In this document: positions 17,496-25,590 of the stretch, in pieces
Layout: every line of letters starts with the position of its first letter
Numbering within the stretch: the first letter of the stretch is position 1
Assembly: GCA_903642235.1 (NCBI GenBank)
Contig: CAHJWL010000007.1
Coordinates: forward strand, 1-64,000
Source of the DNA: Acidobacteriaceae bacterium
Lineage (GTDB): Bacteria > Acidobacteriota > Terriglobia > Terriglobales > Acidobacteriaceae
Direction: 5' to 3'
DNA: 64,000 nucleotides
The notes under the pieces: generated by a model
The model's input: only the letters and a program-made list of their open reading frames with translations
Database searches by the model: none
Told to the model about the DNA's origin: nothing
Program-made: the position numbers and the translations under genes

Positions 17496-18776
17496 TCAGC
17501 TCTTGGTGGCTGGTAAGGGGGCGAGGCTCCCTGCAGGTGCTGAATCCAGGCGGCGGATGAGGGGAGCGATGGTGAGGCCCTGGACGACGATCGAGAAAAC
17601 GACGACGACGTAGGTCGTGACCAGCAGAAGGCTGCGGTTGACGCCGGGCACAGAGGGCAGAGCGAGCGCGAGGGCGACAGCGAGACCACCGCGAAGTCCG
17701 CCCCAGGTGAGGATACGGATGCTTCCGGGAGTTCTGGTGCGGACGGCGGTGAGAGCGCCGATGGTAAGGGCCACGCTCGAGAGCCGGCCGAGCAGGGCGA
17801 GGGGAATCGCAAGCAGGCCGGCGATGACATAGCGGCCTCTGAGCGGGAGAACAAGGAGCTCGAGGCCGAGCAGAAGGAAGAGGACGACGTTGAGCACGTC
17901 GTCGAGCAGCTCCCAGAAGGTGTCCATATTCTCCAGCGTGCGGGCGGACATGGCAAAGGCGCGGGCGCGGCCGCTGACCAGCAGACCGGCGGTAACGGCC
18001 TCAAGCGGCGCCGAGACGTGCAGGATATCCGCGAGAGCGTAGCCGCCCATGGCGAGAGCCAGGGTAAGCAGGATCTCAACCTTATAGCTGTCTACCAAGC
18101 AGATCAGCCGGTAGGTGAGGTAACCGAGAGCCAGACCGATGGCGATGCCGCCGCCGGCCTCCAGCAGGAGCAGCGAGGCGAAGTGGCCGGCAGAGGGGAG
18201 GGAGCCGCTGGCCGAGGCGTCGACCAGCGCGAGAAAGAGGACCGCACCGACGCCATCGTTGAAGAGCGACTCGCCGGCAAGCTGGGCTTCGAGAGCCGGT
18301 GGCGCGCCAACGCGCCGCAGCATTTCAAGCACGGCGATGGGATCGGTCGGGGAGATGAGCGCGCCAAAGAGCAGCGCGGCCATGGAGCTGAGATGGATGC
18401 CGATCAGGAGAAGTGTGACCCTGAAAGCTGCGGCGATGAAGAGCGTCGAGAGTACGGTGGCAACGATGGAAAGACTGACGACAGAGAGCTTTTCGCGGGA
18501 GAGCTCTTCGAGGTTGAGCTGCAGGGCGCCGGCAAAGAGCAGAAAGGCAAGCAGACCGTGAAGCACGACGCGATTGAAGTCGATGCTGGCGACGAGACCC
18601 TGGGCGGCGACCGAGAGCCCGGGAACGAAGTGTCCGACAAGCAGGAGGGTAAGCGCCACGCCAAGCGAGAGGATCGTGGTCCCGATAGAGGTGGGAAGCC
18701 GCAGAACACGGTGGCTGATAAGGCCGAACAGCGCGGCCAGTGTGACGATGGTGCTTAAAAGGGCGAAGGTACTCAT
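17496..18776 (-). CDS. Monovalent cation:proton antiporter, CPA1 (NhaP-like) family
   Basis: 426 aa with about twelve hydrophobic segments. The ion-translocation region shows LFGALISPTDPIAVLEML and the paired GESLFNDGVGAVLFLAL, both hallmarks of CPA1/NhaP. It would exchange Na+ or K+ for H+ at the inner membrane and help control pH and salt. There is no C-terminal RCK/TrkA domain; the length is short compared with family members carrying regulatory tails. Single gene on the minus strand. Confidence 0.92.
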   Translation of the reverse strand: MSTFALLSTIVTLAALFGLISHRVLRLPTSIGTTILSLGVALTLLLVGHFVPGLSVAAQGLVASIDFNRVVLHGLLAFLLFAGALQLNLEELSREKLSVVSLSIVATVLSTLFIAAAFRVTLLLIGIHLSSMAALLFGALISPTDPIAVLEMLRRVGAPPALEAQLAGESLFNDGVGAVLFLALVDASASGSLPSAGHFASLLLLEAGGGIAIGLALGYLTYRLICLVDSYKVEILLTLALAMGGYALADILHVSAPLEAVTAGLLVSGRARAFAMSARTLENMDTFWELLDDVLNVVLFLLLGLELLVLPLRGRYVIAGLLAIPLALLGRLSSVALTIGALTAVRTRTPGSIRILTWGGLRGGLAVALALALPSVPGVNRSLLLVTTYVVVVFSIVVQGLTIAPLIRRLDSAPAGSLAPLPATKS

Positions 18777-18950
18777 GCGATGTTGACTTAGACGCGGGGG
18801 GAGGCGGCCGCTTTACTGGCGTGCTTGCGATTGGCTGTTGCCGGAGTCTCTTGGGCGGGAGCGAACACAGGGGTCTCCGCTCCGTTGGTCGGGTGGTGGG
18901 AGGACGGCAGTGTGGGGCAGAGCTGTGCTTCTGTCGGAGGGCGGCCGTTC

Positions 18951-19988
18951 TTAGCCAGGGAGGAGCTGCCGGTAGAGAGCGGCATAACGGTCGACCATGC
19001 GGCTGAGGGGAAAGCGCTCGCGGGCGGTCGTGCGGCAGGTTTCAGGATTGAGGCGGCTGATTTCAGAGAGAGCGGCGGCCATCTCCTCCGTGCTGTTCAC
19101 GAGAAAGCCGGTCCGGCCGTGGTCGACGATCTCCGGGACGGCTCCGGAGGGGAAGGCAATGACCGGGGTTCCGGCAGCGATGGCCTCCATAGCGACAAGG
19201 GAGCTGGTTTCGGGTGCAAGGCTGGGCAGAAGCAGACACTGCGCCGCTTCGAGCAGGCGCTGCTTGCGGCGGCCGTTCAGGGCTCCGGGCCAGCGAACGC
19301 CAGTGTGGTGAAGGCGGGGCTCGATCTGCTCGCGCAAGTAGCGCAGGTGGTCTTCGTAGGGGAAGACCTCACCGCCGAGCAGCACCGGCATGCCGGCGAG
19401 GCGGGCGGCGTCAAGGCCGGCGTGCAGGTTCTTCTCCGGGCAGATACGCGCAAGCATCAGGGCAAAGCGACGTTTGGTCAGGATGCTCCGGCGGTCGGAG
19501 ATTGGAACGCCATTGGGAATGACGGGCAGGCGGTCGCGCAGGTACGGTGGGCAGGCGAGCCGCTGGGTCTCGGAGACGCACTGCAGATGGTAGTTCGGGG
19601 GCAGGCGCCAGATGGCTTCGGGGTACCAGGAGGGCGGCAGATGGAGCGTGACAAGGACCGGGACCGAAGCAGGAACGGGATACTCGGTGAAGTCGATGCC
19701 GTGCATGTGGATGAGGTCGACGGGGTACGTGCGGAGGGCGCGGCGGAGGTTCTCGGCGTGGGCGTGGGTGACGGTCTGGCGGAGCTCGGGGGTGAGGGTA
19801 CCGTCAGGAACGTGCGTCTCGAGGAGGATTCCAGCGGCGCAGGAGCCTTCGCGGGCGAGAACGACGGAACGGAAGCCGCGGGTGGGAAGCTCGGCTTCGA
19901 GGGAGGTGAGGATCTGCTCCGCGCCGCCGACGGCTGCGGGTCCGACACGCGCGAAGGGGTAGCCGACGCTGAGGATAGTGGGATTCAT
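18951..19988 (-). CDS. Glycosyltransferase, GT4 family
   Basis: 345 aa from the ATG at 19988, which overlaps the stop of the upstream deacetylase gene as ATGA. The N-terminal Rossmann domain shows GGAEQIL and HMHGIDF. The C-terminal domain has VIPNGVP and the E-x7-E motif of GT4 enzymes (first Glu in APETSS, near residue 263), then GTPVIAFPSGAVPEIVDHGRTGF with the last part diagnostic of the donor site. It should transfer a sugar from a nucleotide donor with retention. It is the last gene of a three-gene cassette with a PIG-L deacetylase and a GNAT protein. Confidence 0.9.
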   Translation of the reverse strand: MNPTILSVGYPFARVGPAAVGGAEQILTSLEAELPTRGFRSVVLAREGSCAAGILLETHVPDGTLTPELRQTVTHAHAENLRRALRTYPVDLIHMHGIDFTEYPVPASVPVLVTLHLPPSWYPEAIWRLPPNYHLQCVSETQRLACPPYLRDRLPVIPNGVPISDRRSILTKRRFALMLARICPEKNLHAGLDAARLAGMPVLLGGEVFPYEDHLRYLREQIEPRLHHTGVRWPGALNGRRKQRLLEAAQCLLLPSLAPETSSLVAMEAIAAGTPVIAFPSGAVPEIVDHGRTGFLVNSTEEMAAALSEISRLNPETCRTTARERFPLSRMVDRYAALYRQLLPG

Positions 19989-20908
19989 GCGTCGGGAGCG
20001 AAGCCGGATGACTGTTGAGGAAGTCGCAGGGACTCGAGAGCGGCGGCTGCGAGCTCGCGAAAGCGAACGCCGGTCACGCCCCAACCGAACTCCTCATAGA
20101 GAAGCTGGCCGGTGTGAGGCGGCTGGGTGAAGTCGTATGGCGGCGCGTAGCGGAAGAGCTCGCGATCGTTGCCGAACTGCGTAAGCGTCTCCGCCTGGGT
20201 GCGAAAGCAGGCAAGCAGGTCGCGTTTGCGTCGGCTCTGATCAGGGGTGAGCTCGGCAACGACGCCGTGCCCGGCCGAGGGCTGCGAGGTCGTCTCTGGG
20301 GGCACAAAAAAGCCAGTCTGAAAGCCGGACTGGCCGGGATCTCGGAGGTGTCGCGCGTGGTAGAAGGCGGCTTCGAGGATAGGTGGTGCAGTTGTCCGCT
20401 TCAGCAGCTGCATAGCCATGTGGACGGCAAAGGCGCAGCTGTCGTGATCGGGGTGGCCGCCTTCGTAGGGGTGGGTAAGGACGGCTTCCGGTCGGAAGTC
20501 GGCGATCTCGCGGGCGATCTGCCGGGTGAGAGACACGAGATAGAAGACGCTCGCCTGATCGGGAAGGGTATGATCGGCTGCCAGTTCCGGCTCGGCCTGA
20601 GGCAGATAGAGCTGGTGCGCGGTGTCACAGGGGAGACCGGCAAGGCGGAGGGCGGCATGGAGCTCGTCTCGGCGAGCGTCGGCGTAGGCCTGGAGGGTCG
20701 GAAAGCCGTGGGCGTGTGCGTCCACACCGTTCGCGGGAGCGCCGTTCGTGGTGCAAAGAAGGTGTGAGCCGTGGAGTTGATCGAGCCGGCCGCCAAGCGC
20801 GAGGATCTCGTCATCCGGATGGGCAAGAACCACCAGCAGACGGGGAAAGGAAGTGTGCCGGTCGGCCGCAGGGTCAACCATGCGGGTGAGCAGGGCGTTC
20901 GGTGGCAT
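19985..20908 (-). CDS. PIG-L family (LmbE-like) zinc N-acetylglucosamine deacetylase
   Basis: 307 aa from the ATG at 20908, which follows the upstream stop as TGACATG. The zinc site is in AHPDDE (near residue 30) and HPDHD (near residue 135). Family knowledge: these enzymes remove N-acetyl from GlcNAc conjugates such as mycothiol, bacillithiol, GPI or teicoplanin intermediates. The C-terminal third (QSRRKRDLLACFRTQAETL) is also seen in exopolysaccharide-type members. It is translationally coupled with the upstream GNAT gene and the downstream GT4 gene. Confidence 0.9.
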   Translation of the reverse strand: MPPNALLTRMVDPAADRHTSFPRLLVVLAHPDDEILALGGRLDQLHGSHLLCTTNGAPANGVDAHAHGFPTLQAYADARRDELHAALRLAGLPCDTAHQLYLPQAEPELAADHTLPDQASVFYLVSLTRQIAREIADFRPEAVLTHPYEGGHPDHDSCAFAVHMAMQLLKRTTAPPILEAAFYHARHLRDPGQSGFQTGFFVPPETTSQPSAGHGVVAELTPDQSRRKRDLLACFRTQAETLTQFGNDRELFRYAPPYDFTQPPHTGQLLYEEFGWGVTGVRFRELAAAALESLRLPQQSSGFAPDA

Positions 20909-20909
20909 G

Positions 20910-21947
20910 TCAGGCACGGCGCACCGCAAAGCCAAAGGTTGGAGCAGGGTTGACATGCCAGAACTGCTTGTACGTCTCGCCGCCGCGTAGCATGTCAATC
21001 GTCTCGACACCTTCGGCCGCGGCGTGTTCGATGGCCAGCGCGGTGAGGAGCGTTCCGGGATGCAGAGCGGCGTGCTCGGTGGAGAAGCCCATCAGGTAGA
21101 AGTATTGACGGCGGTGCGCGCGCGAGGGCGGATCGATGAGCGAGTAGAGCACGGCGATGCTCTCTCCCGCCAGGCGCAGCGTAGCGAGGCGGAGAAGACC
21201 CTGCGCCGCAAGCAAGGGAAGAGCTTCGCGGTGCCAGGCAAGAACGGCAGGATCGGCCAGCACGCCCGCCTCGCCCGCCTGCTGCCAGCGATCGGTGTGG
21301 AAGCGGACGAGGTTGTTAAAGACCTGTTGGGCATCGTCGGCGGTGGCAAGCGTGAGCTCCAGTGCGCCCTGGCCGATGGCGGAGTTGCGAAAGTAACGCA
21401 CGTCGGAGCGGACCTTGCGTGGAAGATCGGCGATTGAGACCGCAGGGCAATACGAGCAGGGCTCGCCAGGGTACGGCGTGATGCTGCCATGCGGCTCCGG
21501 GCCGGCAGCGAGCCGCTCGAGCGCCTGCCAGAGCAGGGAGAGCGGACGAAGCTGGGTAAAGTGCGCCACGTCCCAGGCCGGGTCCTCATGGAGGCTATCG
21601 AGAGCAGCCACAATCTGTGGGACGGTGCAGCGCGGCGAGACGAGGCCGTCAAGGTAGTCCGACGTGCCGGCTCCTACAAGCAGAAGCTGCCGCTCGCCGG
21701 ATGCCGGGTCTTTGTAGATATAGAGGGGAAGAACAGCCAGGAGAGTTTCGCTCTCGCAGATGGTCACGAGGCGCAGATCGGGCTGGCCGAAATGATGCCA
21801 CCAGGGGATGAGCCATGCTGGATGCTGGAAGGGAGTTGCGTGCGGATCGCTCGTCCAGAGATCGAGCAGTGCAGAGGCGAGAGCCTCAAATTGCCCGGTG
21901 CTGCGGAGAGATCGGATCGTAGTGCCGTCGAGCCTTGAACCAGTCAT
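20910..21947 (-). CDS. GNAT acetyltransferase, CelD/BcsL-like
   Basis: 345 aa. The overall pattern (FQHPAWLIPWWHHFG near the N-terminus, the FHTDRWQQAGEAG block and the C-terminal TIDMLRGGETYKQFW) matches the double-GNAT CelD/BcsL family linked to cellulose and exopolysaccharide synthesis. It probably acylates an amino group of a sugar or amino acid; the substrate is not known. First gene of the cassette, 1 nt before the deacetylase start. No clear ribosome site precedes the ATG at 21947. Confidence 0.82.
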   Translation of the reverse strand: MTGSRLDGTTIRSLRSTGQFEALASALLDLWTSDPHATPFQHPAWLIPWWHHFGQPDLRLVTICESETLLAVLPLYIYKDPASGERQLLLVGAGTSDYLDGLVSPRCTVPQIVAALDSLHEDPAWDVAHFTQLRPLSLLWQALERLAAGPEPHGSITPYPGEPCSYCPAVSIADLPRKVRSDVRYFRNSAIGQGALELTLATADDAQQVFNNLVRFHTDRWQQAGEAGVLADPAVLAWHREALPLLAAQGLLRLATLRLAGESIAVLYSLIDPPSRAHRRQYFYLMGFSTEHAALHPGTLLTALAIEHAAAEGVETIDMLRGGETYKQFWHVNPAPTFGFAVRRA

Positions 21948-22070
21948 ACCGTAGGTGCGCTCGCCTCCAACCAGGATCGCGTTGAGCTCATGAGATGGCG
22001 GCGGAGACGTTCTGTTTGCACGGGGCCTGGTGCCGGCACGACTTGGTCCTGGAGCGAGAGGTACGAGAGG

Positions 22071-22146
22071 TGGAGCACCGAATGGGATTTGAACCCATGA
22101 ATACTGGTTTTGCAGACCAGCGCGTTAGCCACTTCGCCATCGGTGC
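22071..22146 (-). tRNA. tRNA-Cys (anticodon GCA)
   Basis: The full cloverleaf can be drawn on the minus strand. The acceptor stem GCACCGA pairs with TCGGTGC. The anticodon stem CTGGT/ACCAG encloses loop CTGCAAA (anticodon GCA). The T-arm is ATGGG TTCAAAT CCCAT. The discriminator base is U, as expected for tRNA-Cys, and CCA is encoded. Length 76 nt. Confidence 0.96.
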
Positions 22147-22203
22147 CTGCGTCCGCTGCGGAGGGGGTGCGGCGGACGGAAATAGGTTTGCGGGAGACGG
22201 CCA

Positions 22204-22232
22204 GCAGATCCCTGCGGGGTGACAACAAGAGG
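22204..22232 (+). repeat. Dispersed repeat family A, copy 3
   Basis: GCAGATCCCTGCGGGGTGAC followed by AACAAGAGG, between tRNA-Cys and the 3' end of the peroxiredoxin gene. The CCCTGCGGGG core is self-complementary. Confidence 0.65.
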
Positions 22233-22259
22233 ACAGCAGAGAGGCCAAAACGGAAGAGA

Positions 22260-22931
22260 TCAGGAAGTAGCAGTGTCCTTCGGTTGCGTGGTGGTGCGAA
22301 GGTAGGGCTTGAGGGTCTTGTATCCGGGGAAGATCTTGTCGGCTTCTTCGTTAGAAACAGCGGCGGTGATGATGACGTCGTCACCCTGCTTCCAATCGGC
22401 GGGGGTGGCAACCTTATGCTTCGCTGTCAGCTGCATGGAGTCAAGCACGCGGAGAACCTCGTCGAAGTTGCGGCCCGTGGTCATGGGATACGCCAGATGA
22501 AGCTTGATCTTCTTGTCCGGGCCGATGACGAAGACAGTGCGGACGGGGGCATTGTTGGCAGGGGTTCGACCTTCCGAGGTCTCGCCGGCGTCGGCGGCGA
22601 GCATGTCGTAGAGCTTTGCGATCTTGAGTTCCGGGTCGCCGATCATGGGGTAGTTGACCTTGGCGCCGCCGACGTCTTCGATGTCGGCAGCCCACTTGCT
22701 GTGGCTGCTGACGGGATCGACCGAGAGGCCAATGACTTTGGCTCCGCGTTTGGCGAACTCGCCTTCGAGATTGGCGACCGCACCGAGTTCGGTGGTGCAG
22801 ACGGGGGTAAAGTCCTTGGGGTGCGAGAAGAGAACCGCCCAGCTGTCGCCGATCCAGTCGTGAAAGTGAAGGGTGCCCTGGGTGGTTTCAGCGGTAAAGT
22901 CAGGTGCTGTGTCGTTGATGCGGAGGGACAT
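22260..22931 (-). CDS. 1-Cys peroxiredoxin (Prx6/AhpC-TSA type)
   Basis: 223 aa, the usual size of Prx6-type enzymes. The active site is HPKDFTPVCTTELG with peroxidatic Cys45, which is the only cysteine in the protein. The threonine two residues before it and the arginine in APVRTVFVIG complete the site. The C-terminal Prx domain (TPADWKQGDDVII) is present. It reduces hydrogen peroxide and organic peroxides using a thiol donor. It has its own promoter and a 260-nt leader that holds a cysteine-codon ORF and a terminator. Confidence 0.95.
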   Translation of the reverse strand: MSLRINDTAPDFTAETTQGTLHFHDWIGDSWAVLFSHPKDFTPVCTTELGAVANLEGEFAKRGAKVIGLSVDPVSSHSKWAADIEDVGGAKVNYPMIGDPELKIAKLYDMLAADAGETSEGRTPANNAPVRTVFVIGPDKKIKLHLAYPMTTGRNFDEVLRVLDSMQLTAKHKVATPADWKQGDDVIITAAVSNEEADKIFPGYKTLKPYLRTTTQPKDTATS

Positions 22932-22997
22932 GGTCGAATCAGCCTCGTTTACGGTTCAGTTCATTTCAATGTGGAGCGGAGAGCATCGGTTTCGGAG

Positions 22998-23035
22998 CAA
23001 GAGAAAACCCACCGGACTCGGGCCTCGGTGGGTTT
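22998..23035 (-). terminator. Leader terminator (attenuator) upstream of the peroxiredoxin
   Basis: On the minus strand AAACCCACCG (23035-23026) pairs with CGGTGGGTTT (23014-23005) around an 11-nt loop and is followed by TTTTCTCTT. It lies between the promoter and the peroxiredoxin start, in the untranslated leader, so it would stop transcription early unless prevented from forming. Confidence 0.7.
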
Positions 23036-23070
23036 GGATGCTGCGGACGATGCGAACGGCTTCGACCGAC

Positions 23071-23133
23071 TCAGACACCCAACCCGGGGCGGAGACAGCG
23101 ACAGCAGGTCGAGATGGAGGTGGTGAAAGTCAT
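23071..23133 (-). CDS. Putative 20-aa leader peptide with a Cys-Cys-Arg-Cys run
   Basis: The short frame encodes MTFTTSISTCCRC plus seven more residues ending in Gly-Val. Codons 10, 11 and 13 are cysteine. It lies downstream of a TTGACA/TATCGT promoter and upstream of an intrinsic terminator, all before the peroxiredoxin gene. The bases GGGTTGGGTG just before its stop can pair with the 5' arm of the terminator. A ribosome paused at the cysteine codons could therefore favour antitermination. The ATG lacks a strong ribosome-binding site, which weakens the call. It is too short to be a normal gene. Confidence 0.5.
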   Translation of the reverse strand: MTFTTSISTCCRCLRPGLGV

Positions 23134-23197
23134 TGCTGAAGTGTGCCGCTGCCAGCGGCGCTGGCTGAACCCGTTTGGCCCATTGCGGTCTAATGAA

Positions 23198-23226
23198 ACG
23201 ATACGACTGCGGGCAGTGTGTGTCAA
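23198..23226 (-). promoter_or_regulatory. Sigma-70 promoter of the peroxiredoxin leader
   Basis: On the minus strand a perfect TTGACA (23226-23221) is separated by 17 nt from TATCGT (23203-23198). The transcript would start near 23190, about 260 nt before the peroxiredoxin ATG. Confidence 0.65.
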
Positions 23227-23382
23227 ACGTTGCAGGGGTGGGGCAGGATCTCAGGCGTAAAACAGATCTCCGCGATGCCAACGGGAGGGGCATGGTCGCC
23301 ACACGAAAGGGTGGTGGCCTGCAAAGACGGGGAGCCCGCCTTGAGGCCGGCGGGACGCGGCAGAATGGAAGGGGAGGCGGCG

Positions 23383-24321
23383 ATGCGTGAGCTGGCGTAT
23401 GCGGTGTTGGATGTGTTTGCGGAGCGGGAGTTTGAGGGCAACCAGCTGGCGGTGTTTGCGGACGGGACGGGGTTGACGGACGGGCAGATGCAGACCCTTG
23501 CGCGGGAGATGAACCTGTCAGAGACGGTGTTTGTGCTGCCGCGGCCGGTAGCAGTCGAGCGGGAGCGTGGCGTGCGGGTGCGGATCTTTACGACCGAAGA
23601 GGAGCTGCCGTTTGCCGGGCACCCGACTCTGGGAACGGCGACATGGGTCCGGCTGACGCATCCAGAGTTCCAGGGGAACGAAACGATTGTGCTCGAGGAG
23701 AATGTGGGGCCGATTCCGGTGCGTTTTGCCGAGGAGGACGAGCGGCCGGGGATGTTCGGCACGATGCGGCAGAACGATCCCGTCTTTCGCGCGGTGGGCG
23801 GGCAGGGGTGGCCGACGCAGCAGGAGTTTGCCGAGGCGCTGGGGCTGACGGAGGGTGACATAGGCTTCGCGGACGCGGAAGAGGCTCCGGTACAGGTCGT
23901 GTCGACCGGCAGCGCGTTCTGCGTGGTGCCGCTGCGGTCGATGGAAGCGATAGGGCGGCTGGCAGTGCTGCAGGCGACGGCAAAGCCATTGCTGGCACAG
24001 ATAGGTGCGAAGTTCTTTTATTGCCTCGCCCGGGTTGAAGGCGATGGAGAGAAGGCTGTAAGTGCTGCGTGGCATGGGCGGATGCAGTTCCGTAACGGAG
24101 AAGATCCGGCGACCGGATCGGCGGCGGGATGCGTGGCGGCATGGCTGGTGCAGCATGGTCTCGCTGAGAGCGGGAAGCCGGTCGTTCTGGAGCAGGGGCT
24201 GGAGATGCTTCGGCCAAGCCGGCTCACTGTGCGTGCAACCCATACGGCAAGTGGTGTGACGGAGGTGTTTGTGGCCGGACGCACCATTCCCGTTGCAACC
24301 GGACGCCTTTTCCTGCCGTAA
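23383..24321 (+). CDS. PhzF-family isomerase/epimerase
   Basis: 312 aa from the ATG at 23383, preceded by AAGGGGAGG; a longer frame to 23218 would run into the divergent promoter region. The duplicated diaminopimelate-epimerase-like fold is seen in VFAEREFEGNQLAVF, the catalytic Glu47 in MNLSETVFVLP, FAGHPTLGTA and DPATGSAAG. PhzF proteins catalyse 1,3-hydrogen shifts; the phenazine enzyme is the prototype, but most homologues are uncharacterised. No phenazine genes are nearby, so phenazine synthesis is not implied. Confidence 0.9.
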   Translation: MRELAYAVLDVFAEREFEGNQLAVFADGTGLTDGQMQTLAREMNLSETVFVLPRPVAVERERGVRVRIFTTEEELPFAGHPTLGTATWVRLTHPEFQGNETIVLEENVGPIPVRFAEEDERPGMFGTMRQNDPVFRAVGGQGWPTQQEFAEALGLTEGDIGFADAEEAPVQVVSTGSAFCVVPLRSMEAIGRLAVLQATAKPLLAQIGAKFFYCLARVEGDGEKAVSAAWHGRMQFRNGEDPATGSAAGCVAAWLVQHGLAESGKPVVLEQGLEMLRPSRLTVRATHTASGVTEVFVAGRTIPVATGRLFLP

Positions 24322-24967
24322 TGCACTGCGATTTTCACAGCGCGAACGAGGACAAGCTCTGACAGACCGTGAAGTTGCGACGGAGAGCCTGTTCGGCAAG
24401 AGCAATCTGACATTAGCTTCGCCTTAACTTCGCTGTTGCATCGGTGGGTGGACGTTCGTAGGCTGAGCTTCAAGTTGCTGAGGTGCGGCGCAATGCCGCA
24501 CTTCGGAGACTCTGGATCTTTCGCCTGATTTACCACAATTTGAGCTGAGAGACACCGCTCTGCGCTGCAGACGGCGAGCCGCTCATGGACTCGGCACCGA
24601 GACTGCTCTCGACGGATGAAACCTTTCTATTTTCGAAGGGCAACATCTGACGGGACACTGACGGCGCCGCGAGCACCTGTGAGGGCTGCCTGGCAACCTG
24701 CTTCGGCAGGCGGACTCTCTCGCACCCACGGTCCGGCCGTTCTGGCTGGCGCGGTGGACCTGTCCCTGACAGGCCTGAGGAGAGCTTCGCGCTTCTCCAA
24801 TAGGGCGCTTCCTGGCAGTCGCCCCCGCTCGCTCGTTTCCGAGCGTCCGGCCGTGGAGAAAGCTCGTCACGTACCTCCATGGCCCGTCGCTTACCCGCGG
24901 CGGGTCGCAGGAGGTCCATCGCCCACGGCAAGCCGCAACGGCTTGCCCGTGGGAGAAGTGAGACTGC
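24322..24967. other. 646-nt gap with a hairpin before the response regulator
   Basis: No supported gene; a minus-strand frame at 24530-24931 has no domain and an odd composition. The clear element is an imperfect hairpin at 24922-24953 (CCCACGGCAAGCC against GGCTTGCCCGTGGG, one bulged C). It directly abuts and partly covers the GGGAGAAG ribosome site of the response regulator at 24968. Confidence 0.5.
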
Positions 24968-25405
24968 ATGCGGCCCAAGAAGACGATTTTGTGTGTGGAC
25001 GACAACGAACAGGTGTTGTCGGTACGAACTTTTCTGTTAGAAACACGGGGCTACAGGGTGCTTGCAATACGCACAGCGCGGGAGGCGCTTGAGACCATCG
25101 AGGGTGCGTTGCCGGGTACGATTGATCTGCTGCTGTGCGATCTGCTGATGCCGGGAATGGACGGCAACGAGCTTGTGCGGCGGGCGAAGGGACTGCATCC
25201 CGGGCTGCCGGCGATGATCGTCTCAGGAACGGTGAACTCGTTTGACCGGGCGGGGAATGCCGACGTCTTTTTGCCGAAGGGCGCGTGCTCGCCGGCGGAG
25301 ATGATCGAACGGATCCGGGTGCTGGTGGCACGAAAGCGCGGGCCAAAGAAGCAGGGCACGCTCGGAGCAGTGAGCGCCATGGTGCGCGTCGCCGTAGCAA
25401 GCTGA
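24968..25405 (+). CDS. Single-domain response regulator (receiver domain)
   Basis: 145 aa consisting of one CheY-like receiver domain. The acidic pair is Asp11-Asp12 (CVDDNEQ), the phospho-acceptor Asp58 lies in LLLCDLLMPGMDG, the switch Ser86 in MIVSGT, and Lys104 in FLPKGACSP. There is no output domain, so it probably acts by protein-protein contact in a phosphorelay. No histidine kinase is adjacent. The ribosome site GGGAGAAG lies in the base of a strong hairpin. Confidence 0.9.
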   Translation: MRPKKTILCVDDNEQVLSVRTFLLETRGYRVLAIRTAREALETIEGALPGTIDLLLCDLLMPGMDGNELVRRAKGLHPGLPAMIVSGTVNSFDRAGNADVFLPKGACSPAEMIERIRVLVARKRGPKKQGTLGAVSAMVRVAVAS

Positions 25406-25590
25406 CCGGCAGGGCTGAGGTCCAGAGGACAAGCGGAGCCCCGTTTCACTGCGCTCGTTGGAGGGAGGCAGGGACAAGATTCTGCTCTGCCCAGAGTAGC
25501 GACCGAATACTTCGCGGTTTGCGAGTGCAGGATGCACGTGAGATGTCGTGACCGGGCATCGCTGCAGTAAAGGCAAGGCTCCAAGGAAGT

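Noticed and set aside
18951..21947. Direct assignment of the cassette as bacillithiol synthesis (bshA/bshB)
   Set aside because: GT4 and PIG-L families are broad and no BshC is present; the third gene is CelD/BcsL-like. Kept only as a hypothesis.
24322..24967. 133-aa minus-strand frame at 24530-24931
   Set aside because: No domain, no ribosome site, and a composition unlike a real protein.
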